From Effrenium voratum (Eukaryota > Sar > Dinophyceae > Suessiales > Symbiodiniaceae): 64,000 nucleotides of DNA. Shown in pieces: positions 1 through 26,810 of this stretch. The stretch spans positions 390,001 through 454,000 of the forward strand of contig CAUJNA010001768.1 of assembly GCA_963377175.1 (NCBI GenBank), read 5' to 3'. Position 1 is the stretch's first letter, and the number at the start of each line of letters is the position of its first letter. A program made the translations under genes and the position numbers. The notes below the pieces were generated by a model that was not told the origin of the DNA, did not search any database, and was given only the letters and a program-made list of their open reading frames with translations.

Positions 1-244
1 ATGCTAGATTGTGTCCCTGAGAAGCTGGTGAGGATTTCGAACATGTCCTTCGTAATTCACGTACCACCTTCTGAATTACACTGACCGCTGCATTATACTG
101 CACTCACCAGAACACAAGTGTACATAAGCTTCATCATACCTAGGTTTGTGTAAGGTAGGTTTATCTCCATGTAAGAGCACCGGGGAAAAAAAAAAGAAGC
201 ATAGACCCTAGATAGCGAACAACCGCACAAGTACCCCAAACTGC

Positions 245-560
245 ATGCCCCCTAGCACCCTGCCCCCAATCTGGCAAGAATGCGCCCGCGTCGTCACAAG
301 CACCTCCAGCACCCCGAATAGCACCCTGCCGACAATCCCAAGCAGCATCACCCAAAACAGCACCGCATGCCCCCCAGCACCCGGCCGTCAATCTCGCAAA
401 AATGCGCCCGCACAGTCGCTAGCACCTCAAATAGCACCACAAGCAGCAACCCAAAACAGTGCCTGTAGCACCCTGCCGTCAATCTCGCAAAAATGCGCCT
501 GCACCGTCACCACCACACCAAAACAGCACACGCACCAGCACCCCAATCTGCATGCCCCTT
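245..560. repeat. Imperfect tandem repeat, unit about 110-180 bp
   Basis: Phrases recur in order: a GCATGCCCC start (near 244, 367 and 549), then AGCACCC, then CAATCTCGCAAAAATGCGCC (near 390 and 480, with a variant near 268). The copies differ by substitutions and small indels. Both strands are open across it, which is a composition effect and not evidence of a gene. Bases 1-244 hold nothing I recognise. Confidence 0.6.
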
Positions 561-1473
561 AGCACCCAGCCGTCATTCTCGCAAATCACTGTCCCGTCTT
601 TATTGGAAGTTAGAACCCCATAGCTTTCAGCTATCTGGGGAAAAAACAGCATAGATTTTCAATAGCACACGCTCGCAGAGCAGTCTTGAGAACTCTTTGA
701 TTTGAGAGGTTCGAGTATCGATTGATTCCTGTTTCAGAAGGCTGACTATCTTTCCCCTGCTTTCCGCATGATCTCTGATTCCTCCGAATGGAAAATGATG
801 GGACACATATTCAACTCGACCGCTTCTTTGAAGGGGTAAGCTGACCCCAATGGTACAATCATCTGAGCAAACAAGTGCAACTCAGACTGAACAAACGCCA
901 CCCTCGAAAAGGGAATATCACGGCTGGAATTGCTCGTTTGTCCCAGGGCTCGCCTTCTTGTTCGAGCTGTCACGTGGAGCATAAACTAGTTCGCGGAGTT
1001 TTGAGGCTCTACTTTGCATTTATCTCTTCTCCAAGGGGAACTGGAAGTTCATCGTCATCCGCGAGGGGAACTGGAACTTCATCGCTGGGATGCTAGACAC
1101 CCTCTCCCCCAAAGTCCGTTTTCAACAGGGTTCACCACTTCAAAACGCCCCCCTTTCCGCCAACCCCCAAAGCCAAGGCCTCCGAGTCATGGCTGGGACT
1201 CCCTGCAAGCCCTTCGCCCAGGAAGCCTTCAGCTTGGCCTTGGATCACCCCTTCCCCTGCGTCTCAGGGACCAGAGGATCGCTCATGGCCGCACGTCCCA
1301 CGAATCCTATGTCAAGTGAGACAAAGATGCCATAGATGGGAATCAAGTATCACAGAAAGGGTCCATTTTCCGCAATGATTGTAGCTGTGTCTCAACATTG
1401 CTGGGTCACACAGATGGTCACAGCTTTGGCTAGCTTGGGACACTGAGACCTACAGCCCGGACCTCCAGTTGTG
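561..1473. other. No recognised feature
   Basis: Mixed-composition DNA. There is a short direct repeat of GGGGAACTGGAA with flanking bases near 1036 and 1063, and nothing with coding or RNA character. It lies 3' of any formin exon so far found, so it could be intron or intergenic. Confidence 0.4.
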
Positions 1474-1694
1474 GTGATTTGGATTGGTGGTTTGGTGGTT
1501 GAGGAGGGGCCTCCCATTGTGTCTTGTGTCTTGTGTTCAAGTCAACCAGCGCGAGAATGCGCTGTTGGGGTTTGAGGCCCCGCAGGGTCCCCTCCCCGCT
1601 CAAAGGTCGGTAGCGGGTCTGAGGGGGCAGCCCGCTTCAACCCCCGGCAGACAAAAACCAGAGGTTCAAATCCCAAACCACCAATCCAAACCAC
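1474..1694. repeat. Foldback element with 20-bp inverted arms
   Basis: Bases 1474-1493 and 1675-1694 are reverse complements at 19 of 20 positions (arm core TTTGGATTGGTGGTTT). About 180 bp lies between the arms, including a GC-rich centre. A GGTTCAAATCC string near the right arm resembles a tRNA B box, but its flanks do not pair as a T stem, so this is not called as a tRNA. It could be a small non-autonomous transposon or a long hairpin. Confidence 0.55.
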
Positions 1695-1790
1695 TAACTA
1701 AGGGATATCTGATTGAACTGGGTTTCCCCCGCCAACAAAACAAAAAACGGAGCTTTCACTGAAGGTCCCGGACCCGATGAGCCAAGCGAC

Positions 1791-1854
1791 CGATCAAGCA
1801 CTTCAGCTCATCCAGCAGGTCGACCACCCGGTGCTTCCGTGCCCGCTTCACCAT
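1791..1854 (-). CDS. Possible downstream exon with basic, leucine-rich helix (formin C-terminus?)
   Basis: On the minus strand an acceptor (GGCAG) precedes a frame that starts MVKRARKHRVVDLLDELK and reaches a possible donor at 1790 (G|GT). The mix of basic residues and a D-L-L-x-x-L run recalls the C-terminal autoregulatory helix of some formins, which is MDxLLxxL with basic residues. Spacing and order do not match exactly. It lies on the expected side of the last confident formin exon. The family assignment is a guess. Confidence 0.28.
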
Positions 1855-2788
1855 CTGCCGCGAGCGGAAGGAGCAGGATCCGGGATCGCGCGCAATTTGT
1901 GGGATGAACATGTGGAGCCGTTGGCCAATGGCAAAAGCCGAAACTCAACGAATCATTTGCCCTGGCCTTCCCCCCAACAACCACATCAAGGAATGAAGTT
2001 GGACACCTGGCGTGATTACACCTTGCAGGCCCAGCTTTAAGGCTCTTGAAGCCACTGCATAGGAGCAGGGCCAAGCGTGCGGCAGTTTGATCCCAAGCAA
2101 AGCAGGGCACAACATCGCTAGCTTGGCACCTCGAGCAAAGAGTGTTGCAGTTCTGCATAAAATCAAGCTGTGAAGCAAGACTGCCGCTTGTGGCGCGATT
2201 GCACACATGGGGAAAGGCAACCCCGACCACTCTGCCCTCGAATGAAGGTCCAAAGAAGCTGCCAAAAACGCAAAGAGAGACCACTTTGGGCTTTCGTCGA
2301 TGCATGCGAAGGCAGCTGTTTTACAACAGCTGACACATCAAGCCAGTATGTATTTTGCTGCCTTCCTGCCTGCAAATGTAGTTGGAGGAATGGCAGCTTG
2401 TGTCCACTCGTTGCCCTGTAATGCTTTGTCAAGGGGCATGAGGCATTTTGCGAATCATTCGCCGTGCTCACCTCTCTTCTCCCCAAACTAAGCAGCCCTA
2501 TTTTGAGGGGCCCTTACAAAGGAGCCACCTCCAAAATCTGGCGTTCAGTATAGGGGCAGTCTATCTTTCTGGGATGTATATCTAGACAATATGACTTTGT
2601 CTCAACACGTTGGGCACCCGCCATTGGGCGGCGTCTTTTTTTTGCTTCGCTCCCTGAGGTCCGGACTTTTTCGTCACTTCGCTGTGGACTTGTCAACAAA
2701 TGGGTACCCAAAATGGGTTGCCCTGCCAAATGAAGCCAAGGACTGAAACCTGCGGTCCCCTTCTGGTTTACTGTTGAGCCACACCCAC
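1855..2788. other. No recognised gene; dispersed repeat at its end
   Basis: No exon-like island is visible. The last 90 bases (about 2700-2788, around AAAATGGGTTGCCCTG) resemble 26709-26800 in order and wording, so this part is a dispersed repeat. Confidence 0.4.
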
Positions 2789-2915
2789 TTGGCCATGGGT
2801 CAAAATCCAAATCGTACCCCCAGTGAACATCCCAATCCAAACACAAAAATCGGTTCTAAAATGGGTGAAAAAAAATCACCTACCCCAAAACGGGGGATTG
2901 GTTTTGACCCGGCCA
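2789..2915. mobile_element. MITE-like element with terminal inverted repeats, copy 1
   Basis: The left end reads TTGGCCATGGGTCAAAA and the right end GGTTTTGACCCGGCCAC, which pair as terminal inverted repeats of about 17 bp with a two-base gap. The interior shares the string CCCCCAGTGAACATCC and its general layout with a second copy at 57041-57163. It has no coding capacity. It ends about 40 bp from an exon-like island, as expected of introner-type elements that create or occupy introns. Confidence 0.6.
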
Positions 2916-2957
2916 CTTTTTCTGAAGCCCATTTACTCAGGGCCATCCACACTTAGC

Positions 2958-3150
2958 CTTTCGCCGGCTTGTGGCGGTTCACGGTCGCGCGCTTTACGGT
3001 CGAGGTGTCTTTGGAGCGGTGAAAGGGCCCACGCCTCCTCTTCGGCGCCTGCCCGGAAGAGGGCGCCCAGCAGCCCCGGCTCAGCCGACTCCGTCTGGCG
3101 CCAGCCACGGGCGCCACGGGCCCCCCGGGCCGAAAAACAGATGGTTCTGC
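2958..3150 (-). CDS. GC-rich exon-like island, possibly a formin exon
   Basis: A strong minus-strand acceptor (TTTTTTCAG before 3150) opens a GC-rich block ending at a possible GC donor (2957). One minus frame reads EPGLLGALFRAGAEEEAWAL followed by PLQRHLDRKARDRE, helical and compatible with the FH2 stretch that follows the TLLxYL motif. Another minus frame and a plus frame (GRGVFGAVKG, glycine-loop-like) are also open, so strand and frame are uncertain. Its position just downstream of the exon at 4276-4310 favours the formin reading. Confidence 0.3.
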
Positions 3151-4275
3151 CTGAAAAAACTGGTTGATTCAAAGCGGGTTGTCCCCTTTTAGTGGGGATT
3201 CATCACTTTTAGAGGGAACGCCGCCCTAATTGGGACGGGTTTGTTGATCCTGGGTCATTAAAGAGCGGCTATTCGGTGGGGGCGAGGAAGTGCATCCTGT
3301 GTTTGTTCATGGAATTTGCGTTCTAAGACCAAATCGCCTTGCTCCCCGCAAGCGCTGGCCAGGGGTCGGGCAGGCAAAATGTGGTTGTGTGTTTTTGCTG
3401 AGCATGACCAAACAAATGCGAATGCTCAGGCGGTGGGCAGGGATCTGATGGCTGTTAAAGGCGGTGGCATTCAGTTTTATGAGCTTGATCTTCCCAAGTC
3501 ATCACAAGACGTTGACTCTTGTGAACATGTCAACATGTTCTGTTCCAATACGACAGCACTCAGGGCAAATTTGATTGAAGGAATTCATCTCAGAGGGGTC
3601 GACGGCACTCCATGTGTCGGAAAGGGCGACACATACTTGCCCTTGGAGCAATTTCCTAAGCTATGCAAACACCTAGGTACTCTAAGCCATCCTGAAGTCA
3701 AGCCTCGCAAGCCTCTGGCAAGGGAAAAATTATCTGATCCCCATCTCAAAAAAATGACGGACGGAGGTGCAGGCAGAGCTCTCGTGTCTTGGCCAAAGGG
3801 CGGGGACAACATGCTGAAATGGTTCGCGCTCTGAAATACGTCAACATGCCATCGAGACACTTCATCAACACTTTGTGGTGTGTGACCGTTGTTGCTCGAA
3901 GTAAACCTGCATTCGCTCCTTGAAAAGTCTGAACAATGAAACCCGTCCAACCCGCCGTCACCTTCGTCCCTTAATCCGCCAAGCACCCTCTTTCAACACC
4001 AACAGCCCCCATGGCTCTCACATCGCGGGCCACTTGCCTCGTTCCAAGCTCAAATTTGGACCCCGGTCCAAACAGAGACTGCGCCACGTACCCCAGAAAA
4101 AAACGTGTCGAAATGACATTCATGAGCTATGCAGCTATGATTCCCAATGTGTTTTCTCCAACATGCTTCCTGTTGACTGCTGCACGTCCCGCATAGACTG
4201 GCATTGCAAACAAGTATGGCGTTTTTGACAGGGCCGCTCCAAATGAAATGAGCTGTTCACGCCACCATACTTGGC
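3151..4275. other. No confident feature
   Basis: A 172-codon plus-strand open frame (3316-3834) lies here but has no recognisable motif, and an open frame of that length is expected by chance in 64 kb. The rest shows no exon signals. If the island at 2958-3150 is a formin exon, this is one of its introns. Confidence 0.4.
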
Positions 4276-20138
<15,863 letters not shown>

Positions 20139-20261
20139 CTATAGCGCCGGCCATTTCTTTTGTGGAGTTTTTTTTTTTTTTTACGGGTGAGTCTAAGGTG
20201 GGCATGTCAAACGTTTTCTTTGTTTTAGTTTGTTTGTGGGCGTGGCTAAGGTGATCCAGGT

Positions 20262-20312
20262 CTTGGTCTTTGGTTCCATTGGCCTTTTGGTGCCATTTTG
20301 GTACATTTGAGC
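20262..20312. repeat. Dispersed short repeat (pair with 14095-14150)
   Basis: Same ordered strings as the earlier copy: GGTCTTTGGTTCCATT, then GGTGCCATTTTGGTACATTT, then GAGCC. It lies 5' of the first confident formin exon. Confidence 0.6.
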
Positions 20313-23300
20313 CAAAGCCTCTTAGGAAAACGGGGGCTTGAGCCCCCCTGGAAAGTGGGTGGTTTCCTCGAAGAGACAATCTTCGGACCCCTCAGCTTTC
20401 ATAATTGGCTGCGCTCGACAGGGGTGCCATCAGGTTTGCGGGACCGGTTTGGCAGCCAAGAGGCAACCAGCCTGCACTTGTGGGTACATTGCTTGATGGA
20501 AAAAGTTAAAGCAACATGAAGGAGAAAGGAGTTCTCCCCCATTTTTGTCTTTGTGTTTTTTCCCTATTCTTATTATTACTATTTTTTGGTAAGACCGTCG
20601 CTTGACTGGACCCGTTCGCCACTTAGCCTTCACCCATTGAAGCTTCTCAACATTTACCTTCGCCTTCCGTTTTGTTGTTTAAAGATTCGAAGAAATCAAC
20701 GAGGCGACGCCGCTGCTTCCTTGATGCCGAGGCACGCTCTGAGAGGCGTCTCCCTTCAGAGGGCTCCTCAGTCGCTTTGGATGGGCGGTGATGGATGTTG
20801 GTTGGACGCCCTTGCTTGCTTCCATTGGTTGGATTGGATTTTGTGGGACTTTTTGGTTGGATGTTGGATTTCGGTTGGATTTTTCAAAAGGATTTTCGTT
20901 GGATTCTGTTGGCTTCCTTTTGACACGCCCAAAACTGTTCAAAAGAGCTTTGGATGGGGTTGGCGATACTTGGATTTTTGTATGCCGTTCCAACTACTCA
21001 TGTTCGCTTGCTTTTGACACATCCAAGTCAATTACCGGAGTGAAACTGTAACCACCTCCAAGCACTTGGCAGTCATGCGGCCCATGTCAGAAGCTTCCCA
21101 ACAGGCCTTGGTGGTCAATTATGTTGGCACCATCTCCCGATTCGACTGCCGAAGGATATTCAAGGAGACCCCGTCAGCCCAATCCGCCCACACCCAGCTC
21201 AATCTAGAATCACTTCACTCGGAACAAACCATGGCTGCTGATGTTCAGGTCATATGTGCCTCTACCATCTACACTGTTTCGTTGCCAGTTGAAATGCAAA
21301 TCAAACGCCCCTGAGCACAAAACATACGTCGGCCTACTGACTCCTCTGGTAGTGTGTTCTAAGTGGATGAGTCGAGGCTGGGTGACAAAATGAGCAATGA
21401 CTGTGGTGGACAGCTCAGCCCAGCTTCGCTCATGCTCATCACTCAAACCAAACCTCAATCAGCCTTGGCACTGGAGAAGCATCCAAGCTAACACCGGGGA
21501 GCTTACGGATACTTACTTGCGGCCACACCATCTGCGCAACCAACTGCAACCCAGATCCCTCAATGAGCAACCGGACGCTTGTGTGGAATGGGGCATCCCG
21601 TGCTTCCAACCTGAAATACGGGACCCCAAGAAACCCGACCCCCCAAGAAAGGAACCTGCATTTGCGAGGCGCAACTCAAAACCCATACGGTCACTACAAG
21701 TTGCCCAGTTCGGCGGTGCCTTTTATTCGAGCGCCCACACTGGCTTGGCCACTCTAGGCGAACCTGGATTCGTGGTGCGAAGCCGGCTGGTTTCAAAAGG
21801 AGCAACGAAAAGAATGGAGAGTCACCCCTCGCATGGGTTTTGCGCTCTGCCACCCGAGCATCCAGAAGAGCTTCTTCATGGCGGTGCGTGGCTGCACCTG
21901 GCAACAGGGCAACAGGGCTCGCCTTTTTGTCCAAGCCGAACATGTACCCTCCCACCAACAAACATGGAAGTGGACAGAGGGCTTCCCCAAGAGGAAAGTA
22001 GTCTTCCAACCCCCTCCATGATAGTCTGAGGGAGTGTAACCCGCCAGAGAAATGGGGCCCTTTCAGAGGAAACGGGTCCATACCAGGCCCGCGTCAGGGC
22101 AGGAGGGCACTCTGCTGGGCTTGTGCAGTGAAAGCGCACGGACAAGCACCCATGTCGGGGGCCCTTTGTTGAGACACGCCCAAATCAGAAATATGACTCT
22201 GCTTGGGGGAGATAGTGACAAAGTTTACCCTTGTGATGTGCATCTTTGGGGGAACCCAGCGGAGGGGTTGAGTCATCCCTGGATTAGCCCAAATATAAGC
22301 CCGCCTATGATAAAACGCTTTTGATAGCCGTAACTTGATGGGTTTCTGGGGCCACTGGGCATCCCCCTTCATTGACCGGTCTAGGTTTACAAGTATAAAT
22401 TGCTACTGAGGAACCTATGGCTGGGCAAACATCGCACAGTGATCTCAATCTGCTTCTGTTGCGAGCGTTCCATGCTTAACCCTGTTGTATCTGCCCTGAG
22501 CTTGACTTGTTTGATATCCGGGCTACAGTTTGATGCCACTGCCTAAGCAAACATGACAAATATTGATCCAGGCCTCGATTGGTTGGATTCCAGTCAAGAT
22601 ACCTGCATGAAAAAGGCCGTCTTACCATCGACATGGGATTGTTTGGAGAACAACACACACTCATCATCATCCTCTCGCATTCTCTCCGTATTCCGCTAAT
22701 TACAGCTGTCACGTTCCAGTAAGTACAGATTGTTACTTGCTGTCATCCAGCTAATGCCCTGTTTGCAGTGTGGCAAACCATGATTTGTGGCTAATGTCCG
22801 CGCACCATGATAAGAAGCGACACATATCCTCTAAACATCTCCATTAAGCTTGCATCTTGTTGATCCGTTGAGCTGCCACTGTACTAGCGGGCGCACCTTA
22901 AGGATACGTTGTGGGATGTACCCTTTCAAAATCCGGTGCGCGCCCTGCGTCAAAGCACATGTTTCTGGTTGATGTCGTTGGCTCGCGACACCGAATCACA
23001 CTAACCACACTGAGTGCCATGCCAAAACAAATACGTTAGAAAAGGGGTACAACGCTGAGCGGTTGTGAAGTGACCTATGCACAAGCCTCCCCTGTCAGAC
23101 CCACGCACCTCTGGCATGCAGCTTTGCGTCTCGCCCTTGCCCTTGCTCTTGCCTGAACGACTCGTCAGCCCGGACCGAGGCTCCACACAGATCCCACTTG
23201 ATGCTCGATCGCTGGAAGAATGGGCGGCTGGTACTGCGCTAAAGGAATGTTAACAAGCCCCGGGAACTTCATGCAAAGGCTACAGTGGCAAGTAGGATTG

Positions 23301-23403
23301 TTGTGATGAAACCTCGCAGCAGAAAGAGACAATAGAGGCTGTTCTGAGGATTTGCCCATGAAGCAACCCGATGCTACAACTGCATTAAGTCAAAGCAAAT
23401 GGC
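20313..23403. other. No confident feature
   Basis: About 3 kb with several long overlapping open frames (up to 210 codons, 21397-22029) but no recognisable motif and no clean exon island. A TTGGATT-rich stretch lies at 20800-20960. If the upstream exons belong to the formin, this is intron that should also hold the first FH2 piece. Confidence 0.4.
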
Positions 23404-23484
23404 TCGCGGTTTCTGCCCGCCTTTTGCCAGCCCTGCTGGCGGCGCCTTGCCTTTGGGCCCTTTGGCCTTGCCCTTTCCTTTTGC
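23404..23484 (-). CDS. Lys/Pro-rich exon, possible formin FH1-FH2 linker
   Basis: Between acceptor GTCAG|G and a GC donor (CGA|GCCATT) the minus frame reads AKGKGKAKGPKGKAPPAGLA then KGGQKPR, 27 codons in phase 0. Basic, glycine/proline-rich text is typical of the region just before FH2. It lies upstream of the first FH2 exon on the same strand and in matching phase. Low-complexity text cannot prove this, and another minus frame (QKERARPKGPKARRR) is also open. Confidence 0.5.
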
Positions 23485-24667
23485 CTGACGCATATCGCGA
23501 CGTGAGCAAACCATGTTGGCGGCGTTCGAGAGGTGCCAGGAATCGACTGGCAGCACTTGCTGCGACAGAAAAAATGTTCTTCCGCCGCTGTGACTGGAAA
23601 AATGTTCTTCTCCATCTCAGCATCTCTGCCCTACCGAACATCAGGAAACAAAAAACGGATGAGAAGAGGCAGGGACAACAAATGAAATTGGGAGGACTCT
23701 CCCAGAAGCTAGTTATCTGCACCATCACCCAGGAAGGACTAGCAAAAAACAAACTCCTGCGTAGGGCCATGGCTTCGGGGATTGTGGACGAGCCGAACTT
23801 GAACACTAAACAACCTAATCATCTGTTTTGCTGCCATGCATCTAGTTGCAAGACGTCTGCAACTAAGCACGATGCCTTGGCCCTTGGGTTAGTCTCACAC
23901 CATCCTTTGTTGGGCAGCGCGTAGAGTATTTCTGCTTTGAACACCGCCACCATGAACATCGGTGTGACTACTTCGCTCGTGAATGGCTTCATTGGATCGA
24001 AACAGCCATGGTTGTCTAGGTCGTCCAACTCTGCGTTTATCGATATGAATGCCCAGCCAACTTTGCCCGACTCCCCTCCAATTCTTGTGTGAAAGGTTTA
24101 ATAACTTGTCTGGTTGATTGGGAAATGCCTCCTTGGGAGGCGAGTTCACAGACCCTTGAATGTGTGTTGCGCCTGTTTATATTGTGTAGTTGGCAACTTT
24201 AAAATTCGTCGTAGACCCCGCAAAATGGAAAGCATCCACTCTTGCGCGTAAGGACTGCGTCAAATGGATTCTTTCAAGGCTGTCCAACAATTTAGTTTTG
24301 ATCACCGCATCATACATGAGAAGCTGTGATGTCATATGTGTGGTGGGATCCTTCCACAAAAGGGACATTCTATTCAATGCATGTTTTGTATCTTGAATGC
24401 GTTGTTGTTTCCCAAGCAATGTTCAAGGGGGTGCTATCATGAAATTGTATGTTAGCAACATGATTCATGGCGATGGCATGGCACTTGGCCCTCTTGATTC
24501 GTAAGACATTGTGCGCAGAACAGCAAGGAGTTTGTTAAGACCTAGTGGAGTTGCGGAGGACAACATCGTCTGGTCAGCATAGCAGACTGTGTCGAAGTGA
24601 ACCCCAAGAATCCGTGAACCAACCACCGAGATTTGACATCAGCAACACTGGTCATCATGAAGCCAAT

Positions 24668-24800
24668 TCTAAAAACCCTAAAAACCATTAACACCCACAG
24701 TACACCCCCTCTAAACCTTGAAAATCCCTAAACCAACCCTGATAAACACCCAGCTTGCCCTAAGCCGCCTAAACCTGAAAGCTGAAACTCCGAAACCCTA
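24668..24800. repeat. Degenerate telomere-like C/A-rich tract
   Basis: Loose CCCTAAA-like words (AAAACCCTAAAAACC, CCTAAACCAACCCTG, CCGAAACCCTAAAC) with no fixed period. Confidence 0.45.
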
Positions 24801-24827
24801 AACTTCTGGCAGAAGTCCTCACTGCAG

Positions 24828-24990
24828 ACCTGGGGTTGGGGCGGATCACATTGGGGGAAACTCAGCGCACTCCTTTGCACAGCATCACATCAACATGTCG
24901 CCTCTGTCCAGACAAGGAAGCACAAATCCCTGAATGGCGCCATGTGCTGTCAATCGAGGACGAGGCTTGCGAGTTGCTTGGCCGGTCATT
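24828..24990 (+). CDS. Plus-strand exon-like stretch with CxxC motif, unknown family
   Basis: The plus frame is open from 24779 and reads plausible protein: ADLGLGRITLGETQRTPLHS, then TCRLCPDKEAQIPEWRHVLS, then IEDEACELLGRS. A CTGCAG acceptor precedes 24828 and an exact GTGAGT donor follows 24990; without splicing the frame stops two codons later. It is antisense to and between minus-strand candidates at 25.1 and 23.4 kb, so either those do not form one gene or this is a nested or mobile-element fragment. Confidence 0.4.
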
Positions 24991-25100
24991 GTGAGTGAGA
25001 ACAAATTGAACAAAAAGGGCCCGCCACCGCATCGCTGTGCTCGTCCTTGATCAGGTAGTAAAATTGATTCTAGAGACTATGAATGCGAGCACTGAATCGC

Positions 25101-25250
25101 CTTCTTGTCCTCCTTGTTCTTGTCTTCGTCCTCTTTGTCTTTCTGCCGCTCTTCCTCCTTGTCCTTCTGATCCTTGTCGTTTGCCTGCGCCTTGCCCTTC
25201 TCTGTGTTCACCTCTTTGGCCTTCTCACAGAGTATAGCCTTCTCCTTTTC
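25101..25250 (-). CDS. Highly charged coiled-coil exon (Lys/Glu/Asp-rich)
   Basis: From acceptor GCGAG|G to a GC donor (AAG|GCGATT), 50 codons in phase 0 read EKEKAILCEKAKEVNTEKGK, then AQANDKDQKDKEEERQKDKE, then DEDKNKEDKK. AAG and GAG/GAC dominate, giving strong coding bias on the minus strand; the plus-strand alternative is only Leu/Val/Phe. It would form a charged helix. It may be an N-terminal exon of the formin or belong to a separate gene upstream. Confidence 0.6.
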
Positions 25251-25979
25251 CTCGCGACTCACGTAAGCAAAGCAAAAGCCGAACAGCTATCCCCCAAAAG
25301 AAGCACATGTCAGCAAGAAGACGGTGCAGGTTTTCTCACGCACTACTGGGCAAGTTCTGCGAAACTGAACAAGGGCATGCTACGAACTTAAGATGGAAAC
25401 CTTGAACACTCGGTTGGACATCACATGTCTTGACTAACCATCGGCAACAGGATGGTCAATGAGCATAGCGCATATCGGGGCAAGCGACCTCCCAAACGTG
25501 GTGCTGGAAATGCCACATGCCCGTGATAATGGTACATGATACTTGGGATTCGCGAAAGCTTCAGTTGAACCAGCACATTGATACCGACAGGTGTACCTTC
25601 TTTATCGCGTCGGATCAGAACCTTGAAGGAGGAACTGCAACCTTCACAAAGCGAACGTACTCGCGACACACGCTGTGCAGCCAGGTCGCTCACAGAACAC
25701 AATCATTGGCAATCCGAGCAGACGAGCTGTAAGGAACTTTTGGCCGGATGATGGCACTGTTTTTTGCGGATGCTGATTCAAGCGGCACACGCAAAAGGAA
25801 CCAACATCCCGCCGACATTGTGGGGCATAGGGGTTGGGCCCAATTTCATTTATCCTGCCTTCCTTACAATGACAATTCAAGCTACATGAATGGCAATCTC
25901 CAAGGGTCGCTTCAGGTCGCTTCCCTCCGCTCGCAACTGCATTTTGTAAGAAATTGACTCCTCCACAAAACTGGAGACT

Positions 25980-26345
25980 TTCCAAGGACGGAGCTTTCGC
26001 GAAGCTAATCTTGAGGTTATGTTCGCGACATTCAGCACCAAAAGCAGTACACGAAGTACGCTTCCGTAGCCCGAGCCTGAAAGCCATGGACACCATGTCC
26101 GGAAGCTGGCTGCGGGGTCCGTAACTCCCGCGGACCTTCGCCAAACGTAACAAGCTTCTTTCTGCACGGGTTTGCTTTTGCAGTGACGCAGTCTTGCGGC
26201 AATCCTCAGGCTGTGCTTGCCTCCAACCAGCTTTAGTCTGTGCGCATTTTGGCGCACTGCCCGCCAGTACACATGGTTCATTCGTCCTTTTGCTAAACCA
26301 CCCTTACACAGCTTTCGTAAAACAAACTTGCGTAAGGTCCACTAC
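25980..26345. repeat. Dispersed repeat, copy B (related to 10430-11065)
   Basis: Shares GGAGCTTTCGCG, GCAGTACACGAAGT, TCTTGCGGCAATCCTCAG, CTTTAGTCTG and ACATGGTTCAT in the same order as copy A. It is shorter and diverged. Same orientation. Confidence 0.65.
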
Positions 26346-26602
26346 GAATCTTTCGTGAAGGGTAACGTAGCAAAACCTATTGGCCTTCGCCTTCATGTCT
26401 CACTGGCAAGGAGCTTTCGGACGACTCCTATATATAGGTTTGTCTCCAAGTAGGCGGACCACAAAACCAACTCTAAAACTAGACCACCCCGCCCAATGGC
26501 TGTCAAATTGCAGCTGCTGGGGTTCCTTCAAGGGAAATGCCAAAACCAGCAGCGATTTACACCTGGCCCCAACTTGCCACCAACGCCAACTAGCGACTCG
26601 AC

Positions 26603-26666
26603 CCGAGAACCGCTCCGAAGGCTCCTCCCGGAGCCGCTGCAGCTCGAGCTCAGTGGTGTGCCTCTC
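26603..26666 (-). CDS. Coiled-coil exon candidate (TELELQRLREE)
   Basis: Acceptor GCTCAG|G opens ERHTTELELQRLREEPSERF then S and reaches a GT donor (G|GTCGAG). A GA donor after LRE (26625) would keep phase 0 with the charged exon at 25250. The GC-rich island has heptad-like leucines. Which donor is used, and which gene it belongs to, are open. Confidence 0.45.
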
Positions 26667-26704
26667 CTGAGCGACTGGAACCTTTGTCCTGGGTCAAAAA
26701 TGCG

Positions 26705-26810
26705 GTAAACCCAAAATGGGTTGCCCTGGTAAATGGAAATGTGGACTAAAATCTGCGGTCGAATTCCTGGTTGGCTAATTGTGACCCACGGCCACCCTCG
26801 TGTTGGTGGA
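26705..26810. repeat. Dispersed repeat related to 2700-2790
   Basis: Shares AAAATGGGTTGCCCTG, CTGCGGTC and GACCCACGGCCA-type words in order with the block at 2.7 kb. It begins about 40 bp from the exon candidate at 26603-26666 and contains the terminal word of the TIR element. Confidence 0.5.

Noticed and set aside
1560..1690. tRNA-like element with GGTTCAAATCC
   Set aside because: No T-stem pairing and no matching acceptor or D-arm around it.
2971..3040. Protein-kinase glycine loop (GRGVFGAVKG) on the plus strand
   Set aside because: No following kinase motifs (VAIK lysine, HRD, DFG) were seen; the minus-strand reading has better splice signals.
3316..3834. 172-codon plus-strand open frame
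   Set aside because: No motif or splice context. About one open frame of this length is expected by chance in 64 kb.
21397..22029. 210-codon plus-strand open frame
   Set aside because: No recognisable domain, and the opposite strand is also open for 173 codons, so this is probably composition.
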